From Sulfurospirillaceae bacterium (GTDB taxonomy: Bacteria > Campylobacterota > Campylobacteria > Campylobacterales > Sulfurospirillaceae), in contig JAQUGO010000009.1 of NCBI GenBank assembly GCA_028684065.1, positions 24,694-88,693 on the forward strand: DNA of 64,000 bases, given 5' to 3'. The notes under the pieces are model-generated. The model was not told the origin of the DNA. It worked only from the letters and a program-made list of their open reading frames with translations, and did no database searches. Positions 10,382 through 18,846 of this stretch are shown in pieces. The position numbers and the translations under genes are program-made. How positions within the stretch are numbered: the first letter of the stretch is position 1; each line of letters starts with the position of its first letter.

Positions 10382-11596
10382 CTATTTTTTAAGGGCTAAA
10401 AACAACTCTAAGCTATCCAATTTTTCCCATGGATAATCACTCTGTCCTACTTGTCCACGTGCGGCAACATCAGCATACAAAAATGTCTCATTGCTTGGTT
10501 TATCAAGATTAAATTTATTGGTAATCCAACGTGGTGTTAAGCTAAATGTTTCCAAGACAAAGTTTGAGAGTTCATCATCACTAACACTGGTAAATGTTCC
10601 GAACGTATCAACCGAAATCGATACAGGTTTGGCGACACCAATGGCGTAAGAAAGTTGGACGGAACATTTTTTAGCAAGTCCAGAAGCAACAATGTGTTTA
10701 GCTATCCAACGTCCTGCATATAAGCCGCTACGATCAACTTTGGTATAATCTTTACTTGACTGTGCCCCTCCACCAATAGGTGAATAACCGCCGAAACTAT
10801 CTACAATTAATTTTCGACCCGTTAAGCCTGAATCATGTAATGAGCTGTGATTGACATAGCGTCCTGTTGGGTTGATATGGATAATCGTATCATTTGGATT
10901 ATAAAGCTCAGGAGGAAGTCCCGTATCATCAATCAAACCTTTAATTAAGGTTCTAACCTCTTCGATTGGCATGTTTTCATTTGATGGAGCAGAGACAACA
11001 ATCGTGTGGATTTTTTGAGGACAACACTCTTCAAAATTTTTCTTAGTACCATAATCCACCGTCACTTGCGTTTTTATATCAACACCAAGTTTGTGATTGT
11101 GCGCTAAGGCATAATTATACACTTTATCACAGAGCATTCGAGCGTACATAATCGCCGCTGGCATCAAATCAGCCGTCTCAGATGAGGCAAAGCCAAACAT
11201 AATACCTTGATCCCCAGCACCTATTTCACCACTACTTTGATCAACACCTTGGTTAATATCACTGCTTTGTTGATTTAATAGAACTTGCACTTTAACTTCA
11301 TCAGGATAAAGACATTGCTCTTTGGTAAAAGCTGATTTGCCATCATAACCAATTTTAATCAACGCATCTTTCACAATTTTTTCATAATCTGAAAAAGAGA
11401 GAATGCTTTTAGTAGCAACTTCACCACCAATAATAACGTGCTTTCCAGCAACGAACACTTCACTAGCAACACGTGAATTACTATCGGCAATAAGTAAGGC
11501 ATCCACAATGCTATCGGCGATAATATCAGCACATTTATCGGGGTGTCCTGGGCTTACAACTTCACTTGTAAATAAATAATGAGGGAGTTTTTCCAT
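10382..11596 (-). CDS. metK: S-adenosylmethionine synthetase
   Basis: Makes SAM from methionine and ATP. Conserved blocks are SEVVSPGHPDKCADIIADS at the N-terminus, GAGDQGIMFG, and the P-loop-like segment GGGAQSSKDYTKVDRSG. The ATG at 11596 gives 404 residues; the MEKLPHYLFTSE start fits the family. An open frame extends 41 codons further upstream to 11719, but that stretch is repetitive leader (GGAAAACAAA repeats) and is unlikely to be protein. See the leader minigene entry for possible regulation. Confidence 0.95.
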   Translation of the reverse strand: MEKLPHYLFTSEVVSPGHPDKCADIIADSIVDALLIADSNSRVASEVFVAGKHVIIGGEVATKSILSFSDYEKIVKDALIKIGYDGKSAFTKEQCLYPDEVKVQVLLNQQSSDINQGVDQSSGEIGAGDQGIMFGFASSETADLMPAAIMYARMLCDKVYNYALAHNHKLGVDIKTQVTVDYGTKKNFEECCPQKIHTIVVSAPSNENMPIEEVRTLIKGLIDDTGLPPELYNPNDTIIHINPTGRYVNHSSLHDSGLTGRKLIVDSFGGYSPIGGGAQSSKDYTKVDRSGLYAGRWIAKHIVASGLAKKCSVQLSYAIGVAKPVSISVDTFGTFTSVSDDELSNFVLETFSLTPRWITNKFNLDKPSNETFLYADVAARGQVGQSDYPWEKLDSLELFLALKK

Positions 11597-11690
11597 TTTT
11601 GTTTTCCATTTCTTTGTTTTCCTATTTACACATACATTTTGTACTGAAACATCATGTTTGTAAACTTGTTTTCCATCCTTTTGTTTTCCA
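11597..11690 (-). promoter_or_regulatory. Repeat-rich metK leader with duplicated translation-initiation elements
   Basis: Reading the minus strand, TGGAAAACAA-type words occur at 11690-11679, 11675-11666, 11623-11613 (as AGGAAAACAAA) and 11608-11596. The first precedes the ATG of a 16-codon minigene and the last precedes the ATG of metK, so the same initiation element is repeated. Between the pairs is an imperfect inverted repeat (TTTAC..ACAT with ATGT..GTAAA). No SAM riboswitch class I know was recognised. Confidence 0.4.
11626..11676 (-). CDS. Candidate Met-rich leader peptide upstream of metK
   Basis: Sixteen codons reading MENKFTNMMFQYKMYV, with four Met, end 29 bases before the metK ATG. 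The start is preceded by TGGAAAACAAAAGG, almost the same sequence that precedes the metK ATG. Met codons concentrated just ahead of the enzyme that consumes Met suggest translational attenuation, by analogy with amino-acid leader peptides. This is inference: the ribosome-binding element is weak, and no conservation test could be done. Confidence 0.3.
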   Translation of the reverse strand: MENKFTNMMFQYKMYV

Positions 11691-11798
11691 CTTATGGTTT
11701 CTGAGCGAGAATGAAACATAAAATAAAAGTTAAAAGATTGAACCTAAGACTTTAAAAAAGTCCGCCTAATTTTGACAAGCATTATCATATCCTTTTTT

Positions 11799-12692
11799 TT
11801 ATAAAATTACCATATTCCAAAGCCCAATACTCACAAATGAGAAAAGTATTCCCAAAGCTAACGCATTGATGGCCAAATCTTTATTGAGACCACCACGAAT
11901 GGCAAGAACAACTGCCATCGTCATAGGAGGCATTGCTGTCTCTAAAAACGTTACTTTGAGCCAGTCTTGCGATAAATCGGCAAAAAGATATAAAAGAATC
12001 AATACGATAAAAGGCGTAATAATCATTTTAATACTTAAAGCAACCATGTTTTCTTTAAAATGTGTACGGAGTGCTCTAATATCTAATTTCATACCTACAA
12101 TCGTTGTCACTAAGGGAATCAATGTTGCCTGAAATTTATCAAGCATCGCTTCGATAAAAGGTGGGAAAATGGTTCCATGAAAATAAATAGCAGCCCCTAT
12201 TGCAATCAAAGGAGGAGAAGTAAACATCTGCTTAGCAACATTTTTCACACTACGACTCTCTCCACTTCCCCATGCGATAATCACAACCCCAAACGTCAAA
12301 AGTGCCACAAAACTTGCCATTTGATCATACACCAAAGCATACACCACATGATCGAGTGAATAAAGCGATTCAATATAAGAGAAACCTACAAAAGCTGTAT
12401 TGCCAAATACTGCAACTACCATTAAAGTAGCGATGTCTTTACGAGAGAGTTTCAACACTTTACCTGCCCCATATGCAAGGAAAGAAGCAATACCCATCGT
12501 TAAATACCCAATAAAAATAATACGCATTATATCGGCATTAAAATCTAAATTTCGTATCTTTGCAAGCGCTAATGCAGGTAATGAAAAATAAATAACAAAT
12601 TCTGTTAAAGCCTCAGAAATATCATGCTTGATAATCTTAAACATGTACCCTAAAAGCACAAAAACGAATACTGGAGCAATCTGTTCAATCAT
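11799..12692 (-). CDS. AEC family transporter (auxin efflux carrier-like permease)
   Basis: An integral membrane protein of about 297 residues with roughly ten hydrophobic helices in two halves, as in the AEC/PIN-type family that exports or imports organic acids. The start MIEQIAPVFVFVLLGYMF at 12692 lies one base past the aat stop with GGAAAC upstream. The longer in-frame start (12740) would sit inside aat. The substrate cannot be read from sequence; malate and malonate carriers belong to this family. Confidence 0.85.
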   Translation of the reverse strand: MIEQIAPVFVFVLLGYMFKIIKHDISEALTEFVIYFSLPALALAKIRNLDFNADIMRIIFIGYLTMGIASFLAYGAGKVLKLSRKDIATLMVVAVFGNTAFVGFSYIESLYSLDHVVYALVYDQMASFVALLTFGVVIIAWGSGESRSVKNVAKQMFTSPPLIAIGAAIYFHGTIFPPFIEAMLDKFQATLIPLVTTIVGMKLDIRALRTHFKENMVALSIKMIITPFIVLILLYLFADLSQDWLKVTFLETAMPPMTMAVVLAIRGGLNKDLAINALALGILFSFVSIGLWNMVIL

Positions 12693-12693
12693 A

Positions 12694-13365
12694 TTAGTGT
12701 TTCCAATCCTTGTGCACTGATTTTTCAAGGGCTTTTTCAAGAATCGTTAAAAAAATATCGCGTTTTATTTCCACAGCACCCATTGATTTTAAATGAGCTG
12801 TTGGAATTTGGCAATCGATAAAATCGCCTTCCAATTCCTTTATTTTATGACACAAGCCTACTAAGGCTGCTTTTGAGGCATCTCTTTTGAGAGAAAACAT
12901 CGATTCACCACAAAAGACACCACCTAAATATAATCCGTATAAACCTCCGACTAATTCACCCTCGCAGTAACACTCTACACTATGCGCGAATCCCTTGACA
13001 TGTAAACTAAGGTACGCATCAATAATAGCATCAAATATCCAACTATTTTCACCTTTTTGGATACGCGTATCGCGACACAACCGTATAACAGCTTCAAAAT
13101 TACTATCATACGCTATTGTAAAATGGTGCATACTTTTTCGCAGACTAGTAGAAACTTTAATAGCATCAGGGAAGAGTATTAAACGAGGATCTGGTGACCA
13201 CCATAAAATGGGGTCACTTGGATTAAACCATGGGAAGATTCCTCGCTCGTACGCACTTAAGATACGCCCTTCACTTAAATCGCCTCCCCATGCCAACAAT
13301 CCTTCTTTGCCCGCTTTTTTGGGATTTGGAAAGATATGGTTAGAGTCACTTAGTTTTGGAATCAA
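12694..13365 (-). CDS. aat: Leucyl/phenylalanyl-tRNA-protein transferase
   Basis: Attaches Leu or Phe to N-terminal Lys/Arg of proteins, making N-degrons read by ClpS-ClpAP. Family signatures include GGDLSEGRILSAYERGIFPWF, WWSPDPR and GGLYGLYLGGVFCGESMFS. It has 223 residues, full length. It lies three bases after clpA and close to clpS, so three parts of the N-end-rule pathway sit together. Confidence 0.95.
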   Translation of the reverse strand: MIPKLSDSNHIFPNPKKAGKEGLLAWGGDLSEGRILSAYERGIFPWFNPSDPILWWSPDPRLILFPDAIKVSTSLRKSMHHFTIAYDSNFEAVIRLCRDTRIQKGENSWIFDAIIDAYLSLHVKGFAHSVECYCEGELVGGLYGLYLGGVFCGESMFSLKRDASKAALVGLCHKIKELEGDFIDCQIPTAHLKSMGAVEIKRDIFLTILEKALEKSVHKDWKH

Positions 13366-13368
13366 AGA

Positions 13369-15567
13369 TTATAAACCACCGGTATAATTAATAACCAATT
13401 TTTTTGATTTATAATCAATTTTTGCCACCCCACCCTCTTTGAGCGCCCCAAAGAGAACCTCTTCACTCAATGGTGTTTTAATGCGTTCTTGAATAACACG
13501 TTTCATCACACGCGCACCCATTTCTTTACTGTAACCCTCACTGGCAAGATATTTTTTAGCATTTAAAGTCGCTTCAACGCGTACTTTTTTATCAGCTAAT
13601 TGCTCGTTTAACTCGCGTAAAAACTTCTCAACGACATGTATCATAACTTCTTCACTCAAGCTTGAAAAATGGATAATTTCATCTAACCTATTTCTAAATT
13701 CAGGAGAGAAGAACTCTTTAACTGCATGATCAGTTTGTGAGTGTTCATTTTTCGTAAAGCCCATGGTTGGTGCTTCTTTCGTACCCAAGTTTGATGTCAT
13801 GATGATAATAACGTTGCGAAAATCTATCTTAGCCCCATTATTGTCGGTTAAGGTTGCGCTATCAAAAATTTGCAATAAGATGTTAAGCATATCAGGATGT
13901 GCTTTTTCAATTTCATCGAGCAAGAGTACCGTAAATGGATGTTTTTTAATTGCCTCGCTGAGCTGTCCACCCTCTTCATATCCAACATAGCCAGGAGGGG
14001 CACCAATCAAACGACTCACCGTATGTTTTTCCATATATTCACTCATATCGTAACGCTCAAAATGAATTCCTAATTCAACGGCAAGCTGTTTAGCCACTTC
14101 TGTTTTTCCCACACCCGTTGGACCTGTAAATAAAAAAGAGCCTATAGGCGCTGTTGGATTTCCAAGTCCTGCTCGGCTTCGCTTAATGGCTTGAACCAAT
14201 GCTTCAATGGCTTTATCTTGTCCAAAAACATTGGCTTTAAGTTTATCTTCCAAATGGAACATGAGTGCATTTTCATCACTGGCTACTGTTCGGCTTGGAA
14301 TATTAGCAATTTTGGCAAGAATTCCTTCAATATCTGCCATTTCAACAACTTTTTTCTTTTTCTTAAGGAGATGAAAAGAGGCACCTACCTCATCAATTAA
14401 ATCAATTGCAGAATCCGGCAAAAACTTATCATTGATATATTTTTTAGCTAATTCTACAGAGGATCGAATCACATTTAATGGATATTTAACCCCATGGTGC
14501 TTTTCATAACTCCCTTTAAGCCCTTTTAAAATCAAATAGGAATCTTCAATGCTAGGCTCTAAGATATCAATTTTTGCAAAACGACGACTTAGTGCTTTAT
14601 CTTTATCAAAAAAGTTACGAAACTCGCCATATGTTGTAGCACCGATACAACGAATTTTTCCTGAAGCAAGGGCAGGTTTGAGTAAATTGGACAAATCCAT
14701 CGATCCACCACTTGTCGCACCCGCACCTACAATAGTGTGAATTTCATCAATAAAGAGAATAGAGTTTTCTTCAGCTTCTAACTCACTTAAAATATCTTTG
14801 AGACGTTTTTCAAAATCTCCTCGATATTTTGTTCCTGAGAGTAAAGCACCCATATCAAGAGCGTGCAACGATGCATTGGCTAATAAAGCAGGTACCTCTT
14901 TTTGAGCAATTTTTTGAGCTAATCCTTCGACAATGGCTGTTTTACCCACGCCTGGTTCGCCCACTAAAAGAGGGTTGTTTTTTTTACGACGGCATAACAC
15001 TTGCATCAAACGATTTGTCTCGTCTATTCTTCCAATCAACGGATCTATCTGCTTCTTCTCAGCTAAGGCAATCAAATCAAGTGTATATTTTCTTAATGCA
15101 CTTTCATTTTCATCACTACCATTAGACTCTTTATCATGGGGGCTACTCTCAGCCGTTACCTCTTCAAGCACTTGTAAACGCTCAATGCCTTGTTGCATCA
15201 AAAGAGAAACGCAAAAGGTATTGGTTTCATCCAAAATAGCAACTAATAAATCTAAAACACTGGCTTCTTGCTTCCCCGCACTCTTGACATGTAACATCAT
15301 TGTTTCAATGACACGAGAAAGAGCAACTGTTTCAAGTGGTTCATACGTTTCGCTTTGTGGTACTATCTGAGGGTTAGCAATAAAATATTTCTCTAATGAG
15401 CGGTATAAAAACGGAACACTGGCCCCACAATTGGTTAAGATTTTGGCAACATTCTCATTATTTAAAAGGGCGAAGAAAACATGATCTATCGTAATATATT
15501 CATATCGGTGCTTTCGAACAAAAGCAACTGCATCATTAAAAACATAATTTAATTCTTGACTTACCAT
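13369..15567 (-). CDS. clpA: ATP-dependent Clp protease ATP-binding subunit ClpA
   Basis: AAA+ unfoldase that feeds substrates to ClpP. It has an N-terminal Clp repeat domain (residues 1-140), AAA1 with Walker A GEPGVGKT and Walker B ILFIDEIH, and AAA2 with GPTGVGKT and LLLDEIEKAH, followed by the C-terminal small domain. At 732 residues it is a typical ClpA. It follows clpS by 11 bases in the same direction, and aat follows. Confidence 0.95.
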   Translation of the reverse strand: MVSQELNYVFNDAVAFVRKHRYEYITIDHVFFALLNNENVAKILTNCGASVPFLYRSLEKYFIANPQIVPQSETYEPLETVALSRVIETMMLHVKSAGKQEASVLDLLVAILDETNTFCVSLLMQQGIERLQVLEEVTAESSPHDKESNGSDENESALRKYTLDLIALAEKKQIDPLIGRIDETNRLMQVLCRRKKNNPLLVGEPGVGKTAIVEGLAQKIAQKEVPALLANASLHALDMGALLSGTKYRGDFEKRLKDILSELEAEENSILFIDEIHTIVGAGATSGGSMDLSNLLKPALASGKIRCIGATTYGEFRNFFDKDKALSRRFAKIDILEPSIEDSYLILKGLKGSYEKHHGVKYPLNVIRSSVELAKKYINDKFLPDSAIDLIDEVGASFHLLKKKKKVVEMADIEGILAKIANIPSRTVASDENALMFHLEDKLKANVFGQDKAIEALVQAIKRSRAGLGNPTAPIGSFLFTGPTGVGKTEVAKQLAVELGIHFERYDMSEYMEKHTVSRLIGAPPGYVGYEEGGQLSEAIKKHPFTVLLLDEIEKAHPDMLNILLQIFDSATLTDNNGAKIDFRNVIIIMTSNLGTKEAPTMGFTKNEHSQTDHAVKEFFSPEFRNRLDEIIHFSSLSEEVMIHVVEKFLRELNEQLADKKVRVEATLNAKKYLASEGYSKEMGARVMKRVIQERIKTPLSEEVLFGALKEGGVAKIDYKSKKLVINYTGGL

Positions 15568-15578
15568 TATCTCTCCTT

Positions 15579-15887
15579 TTACGCTTCTTCCATCACAGCT
15601 CTGAGAGGAAATCCAGCCTCTTTTGCTGATTTGCGTACATGCGATACTTTTGTTTCAGCTATCTCATACGTATATATTCCACACAAGCCTCGTCCTTTGT
15701 CATGAACACTCAGCATAATATCCATTGCTTTCTCATAACTATGATGAAAAATCTGCATTAAAACACTAATCACAAAATCCATACTGCTGTAATCATCATT
15801 GAGCAACAAAACCTTAAAAAGCCTAGGCTCTTTAATATCATTTAATTCAAGTGTATCGTTTTCAAATTCATGCTCTAGCTTATGCAA
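15579..15887 (-). CDS. clpS: ClpS adaptor
   Basis: A 102-residue N-end-rule adaptor for ClpA. The core PRLFKVLLLNDDYSSMDFVISVL and the Asn-Asp-Asp substrate-pocket segment are intact, as is the MLSVHDKGRGLCGIYTYEIAETK region. The only in-frame start is TTG at 15887, with AAGGG seven bases upstream. Upstream of clpA, as usual. Confidence 0.94.
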   Translation of the reverse strand: MHKLEHEFENDTLELNDIKEPRLFKVLLLNDDYSSMDFVISVLMQIFHHSYEKAMDIMLSVHDKGRGLCGIYTYEIAETKVSHVRKSAKEAGFPLRAVMEEA

Positions 15888-15896
15888 ACTAAACCC

Positions 15897-16499
15897 TTAT
15901 TTTGATGCAATAGCATCAATGTCTTTTTGAATAATCTCTAATCCAACTTTGCCAATGTAAAATTTATTGTTGGGATTTGATGCATAAATATCGGTTATTT
16001 TTTGATAAATACCATCTTTTAAAACCACTTTAAAAGGAACTTGCAACGCTGATTTATACTCTATATCAGTGGTTATTGTATCCACTATTTTTTTATTCAC
16101 AGGAGAATTGCTGATGAAATAATACGCATTGTATTTGGATGCAAAATTTTCCACAACATACTCATCACTTACTTCTTCAAGAAAATTGAGCCCTATAAGT
16201 ATGACATCGTCACTGTTTTGCAATTGAAAATCCATTAAAGAAGGAGCTTCTTCTTGGCACGGGGCACAAAAAGTACCAAAAATATCAATGACGATAATTT
16301 TTGAAGGATCATCTTGAATGACAAAACCTTCCTTTTGACGAACCAGAACTAATTTACTTCCTGCAATACTTTTCAGTTCTATTTTATCGCCTTCTTTGTA
16401 AACCTCTTTGAGGATACTAACTTCTTTTGGTGCTTCACTGGTACATCCAGTTAAAAATATGAATGCTAGAAGACTTAGTAACAAAAATATTTTCTTCAT
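15897..16499 (-). CDS. TlpA-like thioredoxin-fold lipoprotein
   Basis: A 200-residue protein with a signal peptide ending in FLTGC (lipidated Cys at residue 19). A thioredoxin domain carries CAPC within FGTFCAPCQEEAPSL. TlpA/ResA-type proteins reduce cytochrome c apoproteins or other periplasmic thiols; no heme-lyase neighbour is present here to fix the target. RBS GAGGTG precedes the ATG. It lies between smpB and clpS on the same strand. Confidence 0.85.
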   Translation of the reverse strand: MKKIFLLLSLLAFIFLTGCTSEAPKEVSILKEVYKEGDKIELKSIAGSKLVLVRQKEGFVIQDDPSKIIVIDIFGTFCAPCQEEAPSLMDFQLQNSDDVILIGLNFLEEVSDEYVVENFASKYNAYYFISNSPVNKKIVDTITTDIEYKSALQVPFKVVLKDGIYQKITDIYASNPNNKFYIGKVGLEIIQKDIDAIASK

Positions 16500-16555
16500 T
16501 ATTCACCTCAAATAATTTGTTTTATTTTATCTATTTTAAATAAATGCTTTTTAAA

Positions 16556-17020
16556 CTACTCTTTATACATATGATTTTTAATAGCAATCTTGGCTTCTCT
16601 TATAGCATCTTTTTCTTTCAATGTTTCACGCTTATCATGTAGATTCTTACCTCTTGCCAAAGCAATTTCTAGTTTGACAAGATTTCGGGCATTAAAATAC
16701 ATCGATAGAGGAACGATAGTTAAACCATCCTTTGCTACTTTTGCATCCAATTTAAAAATCTCTTTGGCATGCATTAATAGTTTTCTATCGGTTCGCTCAC
16801 CTCGTGCAAAATGCATATTGGCTGTGCTCAAATGTGAAATATGAGCATTCAGTAAAAACGCTTCACCTTTTATGATACGTACAAAAGAGTCTTTTAAATT
16901 AACGCGTCCTTGACGGATAGCTTTCACTTCACTACCTTGAAGAACGATACCCACTTCATACTTTTCAAGTATTTCATAATCATGAAATGCCTTTTTATTT
17001 CTTGCTACCGGTTCACCCAT
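16556..17020 (-). CDS. smpB: SsrA-binding protein SmpB
   Basis: tmRNA partner in ribosome rescue. The OB-fold signature [26 protein letters not shown] and the basic C-terminal [15 protein letters not shown] tail are present in 154 residues. The ATG overlaps the ispE stop by 8 bases, implying coupling. Confidence 0.96.
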   Translation of the reverse strand: MGEPVARNKKAFHDYEILEKYEVGIVLQGSEVKAIRQGRVNLKDSFVRIIKGEAFLLNAHISHLSTANMHFARGERTDRKLLMHAKEIFKLDAKVAKDGLTIVPLSMYFNARNLVKLEIALARGKNLHDKRETLKEKDAIREAKIAIKNHMYKE

Positions 17021-17789
17021 TCTTTATCCTAAAAAAACTACTTCCACTGCCACTAAAAAACCAACCTTCTTTCACATAGGCCTCTAATTCAGGATACACT
17101 TTGAGACATGCCGCATAAAGGTCATTGAGCTCTTCGATACGATAAGTGCTTAATAAAACTTCACTGGCCATGTTGCCCATAGCAAAAGCCGTATCTATCT
17201 CAGACACTTTATGCAAAAAGTGCTCCCTATACATTTTGTACACAAGGGCGGTGTTGCATTCAAGTGGGGGAGTAAACACTTCAATGTCCAATATGGGCTC
17301 ATCATAAAGCGTTACAATTTCACCAATACCACTGACATTCGCACTTTCGTAGCCTGAGATAAAAAAAGCCACATCTGCACCAATCACTTGTGCAAATTGT
17401 ATCATTTGCTCTTCACAAAGTCCAAGATTTGCTTGCTCATTGACCATTTTTAAAAAGGTTGCACAATCACTACTTCCACCACCTAAACCAGCCCCTGTCG
17501 GGATATTTTTCTTTACATGTAAAGCAACATTCTCAAATAATTCATCAACTTGTTCCACATAGCCACGCGTTCTTAAAAGTTGGTACATTTTGTAAATCGT
17601 ATTACTCTGTATTGAGCAATTAAAATCACCGACCAATTCAAATGCCTCATGTGTTTTTTTCGGACAAAATCCTAGTACGTCATACAGATTCTTAACCAGC
17701 ATAAAGCGTGATTGAATTTCATGGTAATTCTTACGAGTCCCCACAATCTTTAAAAAAACATTAACTTTAGCATATGCCTTATAAACCAT
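17013..17789 (-). CDS. ispE: 4-diphosphocytidyl-2-C-methyl-D-erythritol kinase
   Basis: GHMP kinase of the MEP isoprenoid pathway, phosphorylating CDP-methylerythritol in the cytosol. The N-terminal [11 protein letters not shown] start and the ATP loop [14 protein letters not shown] are clear, and the C-terminal [10 protein letters not shown] motif is present. It has 258 residues. One base separates it from csrA. A perfect CTTTACATGTAAAG palindrome lies inside the gene (17511-17524). Confidence 0.95.
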   Translation of the reverse strand: MVYKAYAKVNVFLKIVGTRKNYHEIQSRFMLVKNLYDVLGFCPKKTHEAFELVGDFNCSIQSNTIYKMYQLLRTRGYVEQVDELFENVALHVKKNIPTGAGLGGGSSDCATFLKMVNEQANLGLCEEQMIQFAQVIGADVAFFISGYESANVSGIGEIVTLYDEPILDIEVFTPPLECNTALVYKMYREHFLHKVSEIDTAFAMGNMASEVLLSTYRIEELNDLYAACLKVYPELEAYVKEGWFFSGSGSSFFRIKNG

Positions 17790-18017
17790 CTATTTTAACT
17801 TCCTACTTAAATCTGAGAGCAAGCCTTCACTCACACTTTTACTCGCTTCAATATTGGCTTCTTTAACAGCACGTTGGAGTTCTTCACGTAGAATAAGCAT
17901 ATCTTTTGGCGCTTCAAACCCTAATTTAACCACACCTTTGGATATTTCGACAATACGTACAGTAACATTTTCATTTAAAACAACGCCCTCGCCAACTTTT
18001 CGTGTAAGTATGAGCAT
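17790..18017 (-). CDS. csrA: Carbon storage regulator CsrA
   Basis: A 75-residue RNA-binding dimer that blocks ribosome access to GGA-containing leaders. The LILTRKVGEGVVL start, RIVEISKGVVKLGFEAP strand region and LREEL segment are all canonical. In this phylum CsrA controls flagellin and metabolism, with FliW as its usual antagonist (not in this window). Located between truB and ispE. Confidence 0.96.
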   Translation of the reverse strand: MLILTRKVGEGVVLNENVTVRIVEISKGVVKLGFEAPKDMLILREELQRAVKEANIEASKSVSEGLLSDLSRKLK

Positions 18018-18018
18018 A

Positions 18019-18846
18019 TTATGACCTTAATGATATTTTATTGAGTAGATATTCTACTCTTTTCTCTTTAATTTCAACGATACTTAACCATTCATCGTTG
18101 ATAATTTTATAAATACCCTCTTCTTGTATAGTAAAATTTTCAACCTCTAACACACGCCCTAGCTCAATATCATCTTCTCTTCCCATGTAGACATTCTCAG
18201 GCATACTAAGATAATCGAGTGGATTTAATGCTTTTTCATTATCGTACACAAACAAGCCTTCATTGAGTCTTTCTAAAGCACTCAAGCATCCATCAAATCC
18301 AAGCTTTTGCGCGATGATTGCACCCATACTCCGCACATAGCCTCCTTCTGAAATTGTAATTTCAAAGGTTAAAAAAGGATGTGCATAATGAATCAATTTA
18401 CAATCATAAACATGGCTGGTAATCTTGGCTAACTCAAATTCTTTATCCGCTCTAGCCATTGCATAGGCACGCTGCCCATCTATTTTTTTTGCACTGTATC
18501 GTGGAGGCAGATAGCTTATTTCACCTATTAAACTTTTAAGCGCAATTTCTACCGATATGGGAGCAAAGGGCATAACGGTTTCGACGCGTTCTATTTTTTC
18601 ACTATCGAGTGTTGGACTTGTTGCTCCTATCCAAAGCGTTGCACGATAGGTTTTAGGTACTTTATCTAAAAAACGAAATAACTTTGTAAATTGTCCCAAA
18701 GCAATAATGAGAACACCTTTTGCAAAAGGATCAAGTGTGCCTGAAAAACCTGCTTTTTTGGTTCCATATTTACGCTTCAGTCGACTTAAAAAAAAGTTTG
18801 ATGGCAAGTTAGCAGGCTTATAGCCCACAAAAAGGCGATTTTCCAT
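18019..18846 (-). CDS. truB: tRNA pseudouridine(55) synthase TruB
   Basis: Makes the T-loop pseudouridine in tRNA. The catalytic Asp is D39 in GFSGTLDPFAKGVL, and further signatures PPRYSAKKIDGQRAYAMAR and GGYVRSM are present. The 275 residues lack an extended PUA domain. The gene is packed directly between the helicase and csrA. Confidence 0.95.
   Translation of the reverse strand: MENRLFVGYKPANLPSNFFLSRLKRKYGTKKAGFSGTLDPFAKGVLIIALGQFTKLFRFLDKVPKTYRATLWIGATSPTLDSEKIERVETVMPFAPISVEIALKSLIGEISYLPPRYSAKKIDGQRAYAMARADKEFELAKITSHVYDCKLIHYAHPFLTFEITISEGGYVRSMGAIIAQKLGFDGCLSALERLNEGLFVYDNEKALNPLDYLSMPENVYMGREDDIELGRVLEVENFTIQEEGIYKIINDEWLSIVEIKEKRVEYLLNKISLRS

Noticed and set aside
11597..11719. 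A 41-codon in-frame N-terminal extension of metK
   Set aside because: It is made of the GGAAAACAAA repeats and Lys-rich, and the family starts at MEKLPHYLFTSE; a good start lies at 11596.
11597..11798. SAM riboswitch ahead of metK
   Set aside because: No kink-turn, pseudoknot or other SAM-aptamer pattern I know could be recognised; the repeats look like something else.
14933..15370. 145-codon open frame opposite clpA
   Set aside because: Antisense shadow of a conserved AAA+ gene with no independent signals.
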